Below are positions 1 to 11,528 of a stretch of 64,000 bases of DNA, piece after piece. Under the pieces are notes generated by a model. It was not told the DNA's origin, did no database searches, and saw only the letters and a list, made by a program, of their open reading frames with translations. Source of the DNA: Azolla caroliniana (Eukaryota > Polypodiophyta); the NCBI GenBank assembly GCA_043228905.1, contig JBHGNT010000045.1, positions 1 to 64,000 on the forward strand, given 5' to 3'. The position numbers were made by a program, and so were the translations under genes. Numbering within the stretch: the stretch's first letter is position 1; the number at the start of each line of letters is the position of its first letter.

Positions 1-1352
1 AGCTAGTGTTGTTAGCTTCGATACGCATGTTTGAACACAAAAATACGATATGACACGAGCCAGGTATGAACATTTTCATTTACTCAAGGGCTCTTCTCAA
101 CTCACTCCTCAAATTTGCTAATTTCGTCATGTCTCTCGACCAGAGTTTCAAAATCTTGATTTTTTAATTCCATATCATAGCTAGCGTTGTTAGCTTCGAT
201 TCGCATGTTTGAACACGAAAATCCGATATTACACGATCCAGGTATGAACATTTTCATTTACTCAAGGGCTCATCTCAACTCACTCCTCAAATTTGCTAAT
301 TTCGTCATGTCTCTCGACCAGAGTTTCGAAATCTTGATTTATTAAGTCCATATCATAGCTAGCGTTGTTAGCTTCGATTCGCATGTTTGAACACAAAAAT
401 CCGATATGACACGAGCCAGGTATGAACATTTTCATTTACTCAAGGGCTCATCTCAACTCACTCCTCAAATTTGCTAATTTCGTCATGTCTCTCGACCAGA
501 GTTTCGAAATCTTGATTTTTTAAGTCCATATCATAGCTAGCGTTGTTAGCTTCGATTCGCATGTTTGAACACAAAAATCCGATATTACACGATCCAGGTA
601 TGAACATTTTCATTTACTCAAGGGCTCATCTCAACTCACTACTCAAATTTGGTAATTTCGTCATGTCTCTCGACCAGAGTTTCAAAATCTTGATTTTTTA
701 AGTCCATATCATAGGTAGTGTTGTTAGCTTTGATTCGCATGTTTGAACACAAAAATCCGATATTACACGAGCCAGGTATGAACATTTTCATTTACTCAAG
801 GGCTCCTCTCAACTCCCTCCTCAAATTTGCTAATTTCGTCATGTCTCTCGACCTGAGTTTCAAAATCTTGATTTTTTAATTCCATATCATAGCTAGTGTT
901 GTTAGCTTCGATACGCATGTTTGAACACAAAAATACGATATGACACGAGCCAGGTATGAACATTTTCATTTACTCAAGGGCTCTTCTCAACTCACTCCTC
1001 AAATTTGCTAATTTCGTCATGTCTCTCGACCAGAGTTTCAAAATCTTGATTTTTTAATTCCATATCATAGCTAGCGTTGTTAGCTTCGATTCGCATGTTT
1101 GAACACGAAAATCCGATATTACACGATCCAGGTATGAACATTTTCATTTACTCAAGGGCTCATCTCAACTCACTCCTCAAATTTGCTAATTTCGTCATGT
1201 CTCTCGACCAGAGTTTCGAAATCTTGATTTATTAAGTCCATATCATAGCTAGCGTTGTTAGCTTCGATTCGCATGTTTGAACACAAAAATCCGATATGAC
1301 ACGAGCCAGGTATGAACATTTTCATTTACTCAAGGGCTCATCTCAACTCACT
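1..1352. repeat. 5-monomer HOR, 890 bp, 1.5 copies
   Basis: Positions 1-462 recur at 891-1352 with no difference seen, an offset of 890 bp (5 x 178). Shared diagnostic variants include agtgttg with gatacgc, acgatatgac, and the acacgaaaatcc/acgatcc monomer. The match stops where ctcctc at 461 is replaced by ctactc at 1351. The left copy continues beyond the window start. Confidence 0.9.
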
Positions 1353-1920
1353 ACTCAAATTTGGTAATTTCGTCATGTCTCTCGACCCGAGTTTCAAAAT
1401 CTTGATTTTTTAATTCCATATCATAGCTAGCGTTGTTAGCTTCGATTCGCATGTTTGAACACAAAAGTCCGATATTACACGAGCCAGGTATGAATATTTT
1501 CATTTACTCAAGGGCTCCTCTCAACTCCCTCCTCATGTTTGCTAATTTTGTCATGTCTCTCGACCAGAGTTTCAAAATCTTGATTTTTTAAGTCCATATC
1601 ATAGCTAGCGTTGTTAGCTTCGATTCGCATGTTTGAACACAAAAATCCGATATGACACGAGCCAGGTATGAACATTTTCATTTACTCAAGGGCTCATCTC
1701 AACTCACTACTCAAATTTGGTAATTTCGTCATGTCTGTCGACCCGAGTTTCAAAATCTTGATTTTTTAATTCCATATCATAGCTAGCGTTGTTAGCTTCG
1801 ATTCGCATGTTTGAACACAAAAATCCGATATTACACGAGCCAGGTATGAATATTTTCATTTACTCAAGGGCTCCTCTCAACTCCCTCCTCATGTTTGCTA
1901 ATTTTGTCATGTCTGTCGAC
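1235..1920. repeat. Dimeric HOR, 356 bp
   Basis: A two-monomer unit is repeated at 356-bp offset: acccgag at 1385 recurs at 1741, and the gtatgaatatttt variant (near 1489) recurs near 1845. The pair combines a gatatgac/ctactc/cccgag monomer with a gaatatttt/atgtttgctaattttg monomer. Copies differ by a few substitutions (for example aaaagtcc near 1465). Confidence 0.75.
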
Positions 1921-2630
1921 CTAAGTTTCAAAATCTTGATTTTTTAAGTCCATATCATAGCTAGCGTTGTTAGCTTCGATTCGCATGTTTGAACACAAAA
2001 ATCCGATATTACACGAGCCAGGTATGAACATTTTCATTTACTCAAGGGCTCTTCTCAACTCACTCCTCAAATTTGCTAATTTCGTCATGTCTCTCGACCA
2101 GAGTTTCAAAATCTTGATTTTTTAAGTCCATATCATAGCTAGCGTTGTTAGCTTCGATTCGCATGTTTGAACACAAAAATCCTATATTACACGAGCCAGG
2201 TATGAACATTTTCATTTACTCAAGGGCTCCTCTCAATTCCCTCCTCAAATTTAGTAATTTCGTCATGTCTCTCGACCTGAGTTTCAAAATCTTGATTTTT
2301 TAATTCCATATCATAGCTAGCGTTGTTAGCTTCGATTCGCATGTTTGAACACGAAAATCCGATATTACACGATCCAGGTATGAACATTTTCATTTACTCA
2401 AGGGCTCATCTCAACTCACTCTTCAAATTTGGTAATTTCGTCATGTCTCTCGACCAGAGTTTCGAAATCTTGATTTTTTAAGTCCATATCATAGCTAGCG
2501 TTGTTAGCTTCGATTCGCATGTTTGAACACAAAAATCCGATATGACACGAGCCAGGTATGAACATTTTCATTTACTCAAGGGCTCATCTCAACTCACTCC
2601 TCAAATTTGGTAATTTCGTCATGTCTCTCG

Positions 2631-2650
2631 GATAGAGTTTCAAAATATTG
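2631..2650. other. cggatag monomer subtype with variable T tract (first of 22)
   Basis: In this subtype ctctcgaccag is replaced by ctctcggatag, followed by caaaatattg and ttttttattt. gatag starts at 2631, 3876, 4766, 6011, 6723, 8146, 13663, 22209, 29084, 32222, 39699, 43081, 44329, 45575, 48601, 51450, 52163, 56258, 56971, 58930, 61244 and 63381. The T tract after gatagag is three long in eleven copies (2631-22209, 39699, 44329, 45575), four long in ten (29084, 32222 and all from 48601 on) and five long at 43081. Each four-T copy makes a 179-bp monomer, or one that balances another indel. Confidence 0.88.
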
Positions 2651-3761
2651 ATTTTTTATTTCCATATCATAGGTAGTGTTGTTAGCTTTGATTCGCATGT
2701 TTGAACACAAAAATCCGATATCACACGAGCCAGGTATGAACATTTTCATTTACTCAAGGGCTCACCTCAACTCACTACTCAAATTTGGTAATTTCGTCAT
2801 GTCTCTCGACCAGAGTTTCAAAATCTTGATTTTTTAAGTCCATATCATAGCTAGCGTTGTTAGCTTCGATTCGCATGTTTGAACACAAACATCGGATATC
2901 ACACGAGCCAGGTATGAACATTTTAATTTACTCAAGGGCTCCTCTCAACTCCCTCCTCATGTTTGCTAATTTCGTCATGTCTCTCGACCTGTGTTTCAAA
3001 ATCTTGATTTTTTAATTCCATATCATAGGTAGCGTTGTTAGCTTCGATTCGCATGTTTGAACACAAAAATCCGATATCACACGAGCCAGGTATGAACATT
3101 TTAATTTACTCAAGGGCTTCTCTCAACTCCCTCCTCATGTTTGCTAATTTCGTCATGTCTCTCGACTTGAGTTTCAAAATCTTGATTTTTTAAATCCATA
3201 TCATAGCTAGCATTGTTAGCTTCGATTCGCATGTTTGAACACAAAAATCCGATATGACACGAGCCAGGTATGAACATTTTCATTTACTCAAGGGCTCTTC
3301 TCAACTCACTCCTCAAATTTGGTAATTTCGTCATGTCTCTCGACCTGAGTTTCAAAATATTGATTTTTTAATTCCATATCATAGCTAGCATTGTTAGCTT
3401 CGATTGGCATGTTTGAACACAAAAATCCGATATTACACGAGCCAGGTATGAACATTTTCATTTACTCAAGGGCTCCTCTCAACTCCCTCCTCAAATTTGG
3501 TAATTTCGTCATGTCTCTCGACCAGAGTTTCAAAATCTTGATTTTTTAATTCCATATCATAGCTAGCGTTGTTAGCTTCGATTCGCATGTTTGAACACAA
3601 AAATCCGATATTACACGAGCCAGGTATGAATATTTTCATTTACTCAAGGGCTCCTCTCAACTCCCTCCTCATGTTTGCTAATTTTGTCATGTCTCTTGAC
3701 CTGAGTTTCAAAATCTTGATTTTTTAATTCCATATCATAGCTAGCGTTGTTAGCTTCGATT

Positions 3762-3766
3762 GGCCG
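3762..3766. other. 1-bp deletion marker (ggccg in place of ggcatg)
   Basis: The usual gattggcatgttt is gattggccgttt here, giving a 177-bp monomer. The same private change occurs at 5897-5901, 8032-8036 and 13549-13553 and nowhere else that I found. Spacings are 2135, 2135 and 5517 bp, so one mutated monomer was carried along by block duplication. It ties the 12-mer block to the 31-mer block. Confidence 0.88.
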
Positions 3767-6700
3767 TTTGAACACGAAAATCCGATATCACACGAGCCAG
3801 GTATGAACATTTTAATTTACCTCCTGACTCTTCTCAACTCACTCCTCAAATTTGGTAATTTCGTCATGTCTCTCGGATAGAGTTTCAAAATATTGATTTT
3901 TTATTTCCATATCATAGGTAGTGTTGTTAGCTTTGATTCGCATGTTTGAACACAAAAATCCGATATTACACGAGCCAGGTATGAACATTTTCATTTACTC
4001 AAGGGCTCCTCTCAACTCCCTCCTCAAATTTGCTAATTTCGTCATGTCTCTCGACCTGAGTTTCAAAATCTTGATTTTTTAATTCCATATCATAGCTAGT
4101 GTTTTTAGCTTCGATACGCATGTTTGAACACAAAAATACGATATGACACGAGCCAGGTATGAACATTTTCATTTACTCAAGGGCTCTTCTCAACTCACTG
4201 CTCAAATTTGCTAATTTCGTCATGTCTCTCGACCAGAGTTTCAAAATCTTGATTTTTTAATTCCATATCATAGCTAGCGTTGTTAGCTTCGATTCGCATG
4301 TTTGAACACGAAAATCCGATATTACACGATCCAGGTATGAACATTTTCATTTACTCAAGGGCTCATCTCAACTCACTCTTCAAATTTGCTAATTTCGTCA
4401 TGTCTCTCGACCAGAGTTTCAAAATCTTGATTTTTTAATTCCATATCATAGCTAGCGTTGTTAGCTTCGATTCGCATGTTTGAACACGAAAATCCGATAT
4501 TACACGATCCAGGTATGAACATTTTCATTTACTCAAGGGCTCATCTCAACTCACTCTTCAAATTTGGTAATTTCGTCATGTCTCTCGACCAGAGTTTCGA
4601 AATCTTGATTTTTTAAGTCCATATCATAGCTAGCGTTGTTAGCTTCGATTCGCATGTTTGAACACAAAAATCCGATATGACACGAGCCAGGTATGAACAT
4701 TTTCATTTACTCAAGGGCTCATCTCAACTCACTCCTCAAATTTGGTAATTTCGTCATGTCTCTCGGATAGAGTTTCAAAATATTGATTTTTTATTTCCAT
4801 ATCATAGGTAGTGTTGTTAGCTTTGATTCGCATGTTTGAACACAAAAATCCGATATCACACGAGCCAGGTATGAACATTTTCATTTACTCAAGGGCTCAC
4901 CTCAACTCACTACTCAAATTTGGTAATTTCGTCATGTCTCTCGACCAGAGTTTCAAAATCTTGATTTTTTAAGTCCATATCATAGCTAGCGTTGTTAGCT
5001 TCGATTCGCATGTTTGAACACAAACATCGGATATCACACGAGCCAGGTATGAACATTTTAATTTACTCAAGGGCTCCTCTCAACTCCCTCCTCATGTTTG
5101 CTAATTTCGTCATGTCTCTCGACCTGTGTTTCAAAATCTTGATTTTTTAATTCCATATCATAGGTAGCGTTGTTAGCTTCGATTCGCATGTTTGAACACA
5201 AAAATCCGATATCACACGAGCCAGGTATGAACATTTTAATTTACTCAAGGGCTTCTCTCAACTCCCTCCTCATGTTTGCTAATTTCGTCATGTCTCTCGA
5301 CTTGAGTTTCAAAATCTTGATTTTTTAAATCCATATCATAGCTAGCATTGTTAGCTTCGATTCGCATGTTTGAACACAAAAATCCGATATGACACGAGCC
5401 AGGTATGAACATTTTCATTTACTCAAGGGCTCTTCTCAACTCACTCCTCAAATTTGGTAATTTCGTCATGTCTCTCGACCTGAGTTTCAAAATATTGATT
5501 TTTTAATTCCATATCATAGCTAGCATTGTTAGCTTCGATTGGCATGTTTGAACACAAAAATCCGATATTACACGAGCCAGGTATGAACATTTTCATTTAC
5601 TCAAGGGCTCCTCTCAACTCCCTCCTCAAATTTGGTAATTTCGTCATGTCTCTCGACCAGAGTTTCAAAATCTTGATTTTTTAATTCCATATCATAGCTA
5701 GCGTTGTTAGCTTCGATTCGCATGTTTGAACACAAAAATCCGATATTACACGAGCCAGGTATGAATATTTTCATTTACTCAAGGGCTCCTCTCAACTCCC
5801 TCCTCATGTTTGCTAATTTTGTCATGTCTCTTGACCTGAGTTTCAAAATCTTGATTTTTTAATTCCATATCATAGCTAGCGTTGTTAGCTTCGATTGGCC
5901 GTTTGAACACGAAAATCCGATATCACACGAGCCAGGTATGAACATTTTAATTTACCTCCTGACTCTTCTCAACTCACTCCTCAAATTTGGTAATTTCGTC
6001 ATGTCTCTCGGATAGAGTTTCAAAATATTGATTTTTTATTTCCATATCATAGGTAGTGTTGTTAGCTTTGATTCGCATGTTTGAACACAAAAATCCGATA
6101 TTACACGAGCCAGGTATGAACATTTTCATTTACTCAAGGGCTCCTCTCAACTCCCTCCTCAAATTTGCTAATTTCGTCATGTCTCTCGACCTGAGTTTCA
6201 AAATCTTGATTTTTTAATTCCATATCATAGCTAGTGTTTTTAGCTTCGATACGCATGTTTGAACACAAAAATACGATATGACACGAGCCAGGTATGAACA
6301 TTTTCATTTACTCAAGGGCTCTTCTCAACTCACTGCTCAAATTTGCTAATTTCGTCATGTCTCTCGACCAGAGTTTCAAAATCTTGATTTTTTAATTCCA
6401 TATCATAGCTAGCGTTGTTAGCTTCGATTCGCATGTTTGAACACGAAAATCCGATATTACACGATCCAGGTATGAACATTTTCATTTACTCAAGGGCTCA
6501 TCTCAACTCACTCTTCAAATTTGGTAATTTCGTCATGTCTCTCGACCAGAGTTTCGAAATCTTGATTTTTTAAGTCCATATCATAGCTAGCGTTGTTAGC
6601 TTCGATTCGCATGTTTGAACACAAAAATCCGATATGACACGAGCCAGGTATGAACATTTTCATTTACTCAAGGGCTCATCTCAACTCACTCCTCAAATTT

Positions 6701-7120
6701 GGTAATTTCGTCATGTCTCTCGGATAGAGTTTCAAAATATTGATTTTTTATTTCCATATCATAGGTAGTGTTGTTAGCTTTGATTCGCATGTTTGAACAC
6801 AAAAATCCGATATCACACGAGCCAGGTATGAACATTTTCATTTACTCAAGGGCTCACCTCAACTCACTACTCAAATTTGGTAATTTCGTCATGTCTCTCG
6901 ACCAGAGTTTCAAAATCTTGATTTTTTAAGTCCATATCATAGCTAGCGTTGTTAGCTTCGATTCGCATGTTTGAACACAAACATCGGATATCACACGAGC
7001 CAGGTATGAACATTTTAATTTACTCAAGGGCTCCTCTCAACTCCCTCCTCATGTTTGCTAATTTCGTCATGTCTCTCGACCTGTGTTTCAAAATCTTGAT
7101 TTTTTAATTCCATATCATAG

Positions 7121-7832
7121 CTAGCGTTGTTAGCTTCGATTCGCATGTTTGAACACGAAAATCCGATATTACACGATCCAGGTATGAACATTTTCATTTA
7201 CTCAAGGGCTCATATCAACTCACTCCTCAAATTTGCTAATTTCGTCATGTCTTTCGACCAGAGTTTCGAAATCTTGATTTATTAAGTCCATATCATAGCT
7301 AGCGTTGTTAGCTTCGATTTGCATGTTTGAACACAAAAATCCGATATCACATGCGCCAGGTATGAACATTTTCATTTACTCAAGGGCTCATCTCAACTCA
7401 CTACTCAAATTTGGTAATTTCGTCATGTCTCTCGACCCGAGTTTCAAAATCTTGATTTTTTAATTCCAGATCATAGCTAGCGTTGTTAGCTTCGATTCGC
7501 ATGTTTGAACACGAAAATCCGATATTACACGATCCAGGTATGAACATTTTCATTTACTCAAGGGCTCATCTCAACTCACTCCTCAAATTTGCTAATTTCG
7601 TCATGTCTTTCGACCAGAGTTTCGAAATCTTGATTTATTAAGTCCATATCATACCTAGCGTTGTTAGCTTCGATTCGCATGTTTGAACACAAAAATCCGA
7701 TATCACACGAGCCAGGTATGAACATTTTCATTTACTCAAGGGCTCATCTCAACTCACTACTCAAATTTGGTAATTTCATCATGTCTCTCGACCCGAGTTT
7801 CAAAATCTTGATTTTTTAATTCCATATCATAG
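7121..7832. repeat. Dimeric HOR, 356 bp, two copies
   Basis: The unusual gtctttcgacc at about 7249 recurs at about 7605, followed in each case by gatttattaagtcc and then a ctactc/cccgag monomer. Copies span about 7121-7476 and 7477-7832. The first copy has several private changes (catatcaac near 7211, gatttgcatg near 7317, acatgcgcc at 7349). Confidence 0.75.
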
Positions 7833-9619
7833 CTAGCGTTGTTAGCTTCGATTCGCATGTTTGAACACAAAAATCCGATATTACACGAGCCAGGTATGAA
7901 TATTTTCATTTACTCAAGGGCTCCTCTCAACTCCCTCCTCATGTTTGCTAATTTTGTCATGTCTCTTGACCTGAGTTTCAAAATCTTGATTTTTTAATTC
8001 CATATCATAGCTAGCGTTGTTAGCTTCGATTGGCCGTTTGAACACGAAAATCCGATATCACACGAGCCAGGTATGAACATTTTAATTTACCTCCTGACTC
8101 TTCTCAACTCACTCCTCAAATTTGGTAATTTCGTCATGTCTCTCGGATAGAGTTTCAAAATATTGATTTTTTATTTCCATATCATAGGTAGTGTTGTTAG
8201 CTTTGATTCGCATGTTTGAACACAAAAATCCGATATTACACGAGCCAGGTATGAACATTTTCATTTACTCAAGGGCTCCTCTCAACTCCCTCCTCAAATT
8301 TGCTAATTTCGTCATGTCTCTCGACCTGAGTTTCAAAATCTTGATTTTTTAATTCCATATCATAGCTAGTGTTGTTAGCTTCGATACGCATGTTTGAACA
8401 CAAAAATACGATATGACACGAGCCAGGTATGAACATTTTCATTTACTCAAGGGCTCTTCTCAACTCACTCCTCAAATTTGCTAATTTCGTCATGTCTCTC
8501 GACCAGAGTTTCAAAATCTTGATTTTTTAATTCCATAGCATAGCTAGCGTTGTTAGCTTCGATTCGCATGTTTGAACACGAAAATCCGATATTACACGAT
8601 CCGGGTATGAACATTTTCATTTACTCAAGGGCTCATCTCAACTCACTCCTCAAATTTGGTAATTTCGTCATGTCTCTCGACCAGAGTTTCGAAATCTTGA
8701 TTTTTTAAGTCCATATCATAGCTAGCGTTGTTAGCTTCGATTCGCATGTTTGAACACAAAAATCCGATATGACACGAGCCAGGTATGAACATTTTCATTT
8801 ACTCAAGGGCTCATCTCAACTCACTACTCAAATTTGCTAATTTCGTCATGTCTCTGGACCCGAGTTTCAAAATCTTGATTTTTTAAGTCCATATCATAGC
8901 TAGCGTTGTTAGCTTCGATTCGCATGTTTGAACACAAAAATCCGATATTACACGAGCCAGGTATGAATATTTTCATTTACTCAAGGGCTCCTCTCAACTC
9001 CCTCCTCATGTTTGCTAATTTTGTCATGTCTCTCGACCTGAGTTTCAAAATCTTGATTTTTTAATTCCATATCATAGCTAGCGTTGTTAGCTTCGATTCG
9101 TATGTTTGAACACAAAAATCCGATATCACACGAGCCAGGTATGAACATTTTCATTTACTCAAGGGCTCTTCTCAACTCACTCCTCAAATTTGGTAATTTC
9201 GTCATGTCTCTCGACCAGAGTTTTAAAATCTTCATTTTTTAATTCCATATCATAGCTAGCGTTGTTAGCTTCGATTCGCATGTTTGAACACAAAAATCCG
9301 ATATCACACAAGCCAGGTATGAACATTTTCATTTACTCAAGGGCTCTTCTCAACTCACTCCTCAAATTTGCTAATTTCGTCATGTCTCTCGACCAGAGTT
9401 TCAAAATCTTGATTTTTTAATTCCATAGCATAGCTAGCGTTGTTAGCTTCGATTCGCATGTTTGAACACAAAAATCCGATATTACACCAGCCAGGTATGA
9501 ACATTTTCATTTACTCAAGGGCTCCTCTCAACTCCCTCCTCATGTTTGCTAATTTTGTCATGTCTCTCGACCTGAGTTTCAAAATCTTGATGTTTTAATT
9601 CCATATCATAGCTAGCGTT

Positions 9620-9797
9620 GTTAGCTTCGATTCGCATGTTTGAACACAAAAATCCGATATCACACGAGCCAGGTATGAACATTTTCATTTACTCAAGGGC
9701 TCATCTCAACTCACTACTCAAATTTGGTAATTTCGTCATGTCTCTCGACCAGAGTTTCAAAATCTTGATTTTTTAAGTCCATATCATAGCTAGCGTT
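9620..9797. repeat. Representative 178-bp monomer
   Basis: This copy is close to the majority sequence and serves as a coordinate frame (position 1 = first g of gttagcttcg). A/T runs lie at about 29-33 (aaaaa), 63-66 (tttt), 101-106 (aaattt), 111-114, 140-143 and 150-157 (ttttttaa). A C/T-rich block spans about 81-100. Short palindromes are gatatc (37-42), caaatttg (100-107) and gctagc (170-175). Seven CpGs sit at about 9, 14, 36, 46, 115, 127 and 174. Variable sites recur with only two to five states each. Examples are tcac/ttac/tgac/gtac/atac near 41, tca/taa near 67, ccctcc/cactcc/cactac near 92, aaattt/atgttt near 101, and cag/ctg/ttg/ccg/tag near 130. This indicates copying of a limited set of monomer types. 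Confidence 0.9.
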
Positions 9798-10141
9798 GTT
9801 AGCTTCGATTCGCATGTTTGAACACAAAAATCCGATATTACACGAGCCAGGTATGAACATTTTAATTTACTCAAGGGCTCCTCTCAACTCCCTCCTCATG
9901 TTTGCTAATTTTGTCATGTCTCTTGACCTGAGTTTCAAAATCTTGATTTTTTAATTCCATATCATAGCTAGCATTGTTAGCTTCGATTCGCATTTTTGAA
10001 CACAAAAATCCGATATCACACGAGCCAGGTATGAACATTTTCATTTACTCAAGGGCTCACCTCAACTCACTACTCAAATTTGGTAATTTCGTCATGTCTC
10101 TCGACCAGAGTTTCAAAATCTTGATTTTTTAAGTGCATACC

Positions 10142-11528
10142 ATAGCTAGCGTTGTTAGCTTCGATTCGCATGTTTGAACACAAACATCGGATATCACACG
10201 AGCCAGGTATGAACATTTTAATTTACTCAAGGGCTCCTCTCAACTCCCTCCTCATGTTTGCTAATTTCGTCATGTCTCTCGACCTGTGTTTCAGAATCTT
10301 GATTTTTTAAGTCCATATCATAGCTAGCGTTGTTAGCTTCGATTCGCATGTTTGAACACAAAAATCCGATATCACACGAGCCAGGTATGAACATTTTAAT
10401 TTACTCAAGGGCTTCTCTCAACTCCCTCCTCATGTTTGCTAATTTCGTCATGTCTCTCGACTTGAGTTTCAAAATCTTGATTTTTTAATTCCATATCATA
10501 GCTAGCATTGTTAGCTTCAATTCGCATGTTTGAACACAAAAATCCGATATGACACGAGCCAGGTATGAACATTTTCATTTACTCAAGGGCTCTTCTCAAC
10601 TCACTCCTCAAATTTGGTAATTTCGTCATGTCTCTCGACCTGAGTTTCAAAATATTGATTTTTTAATTCCATATCATAGCTAGCATTGTTAGCTTCGATT
10701 GGCATGTTTGAACACAAAAATCCGATATTACACGAGCCAGGTATGAACATTTTCATTTACTCAAGGGCTCCTCTCAACTCCCTCCTCAAATTTGGTAATT
10801 TCGTCATGTCTCTCGACCAGAGTTTCAAAATCTTGATTTTTTAATTCCATAGCATAGCTAGCGTTGTTAGCTTCGATTCGCATGTTTGAACACAAAAATC
10901 CGATATTACACCAGCCAGGTATGAACATTTTCATTTACTCAAGGGCTCCTCTCAACTCACTACTCAAATTTGGTAATTTCATCATGTCTCTCGACCAGAG
11001 TTTCAAAATCTTGATTTATTAAGTCCATATCATAGCTAGCGTTGTTAGCTTCGATTCGCATGTTTGAACACAAACATCGGATATCACACGAGCCAGGTAT
11101 GAACATTTTAATTTACTCAAGGGCTCCTCTCAACTCCCTCCTCATGTTTGCTAATTTCGTCATGTCTCTCGACCTGTGTTTCAGAATCTTGATTTTTTAA
11201 GTCCATATCATAGCTAGCGTTGTTAGCTTCGATTCGCATGTTTGAACACAAAAATCCGATATCACACGAGCCAGGTATGAACATTTTAATTTACTCAAGG
11301 GCTTCTCTCAACTCCCTCCTCATGTTTGCTAATTTCGTCATGTCTCTCGACTTGAGTTTCAAAATCTTGATTTTTTAATTCCATATCATAGCTAGCATTG
11401 TTAGCTTCCATTCGCATGTTTGAACACAAAAATCCGATATGACACGAGCCAGGTATGAACATTTTCATTTACTCAAGGGCTCTTCTCAACTCACTCCTCA
11501 AATTTGGTAATTTCGTCATGTCTCTCGA
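10142..11528. repeat. Nested 5-monomer duplication, 890-bp offset
   Basis: The caaacatcgg monomer at 10181 recurs at 11071 (890 bp), followed by the same chain: cctgtgtttcag, cttctctc/cttgag, then attcgcatg with gatatgac. Copies run about 10142-11031 and 11032-11528. The match ends where gacctgagtttcaaaatattg becomes gaccagagttttaaaatc. The pattern repeats 5517 bp downstream. Confidence 0.8.

Larger units (their letters stand above)
2280..7120. repeat. 12-monomer HOR, 2135 bp, with an 11-monomer second copy and partial third copy
   Basis: The cggatag monomer marks the register: gatag at 2631, 4766 and 6723. First offset is 2135 bp (12 x 178 minus the 1-bp deletion at 3762). Second offset is 1957 bp (11 monomers minus the 1-bp deletion at 5897). 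Copies are about 2280-4415, 4416-6372 and 6373-7120. Copy 1 carries one extra monomer near 4261-4440 (acacgaaaatcc/acgatcc type, repeated in tandem), which explains 12 versus 11. Copy 3 stops at 7121, where the ggtagcg variant of copy 2 (5163) is ctagcg. Confidence 0.92.
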
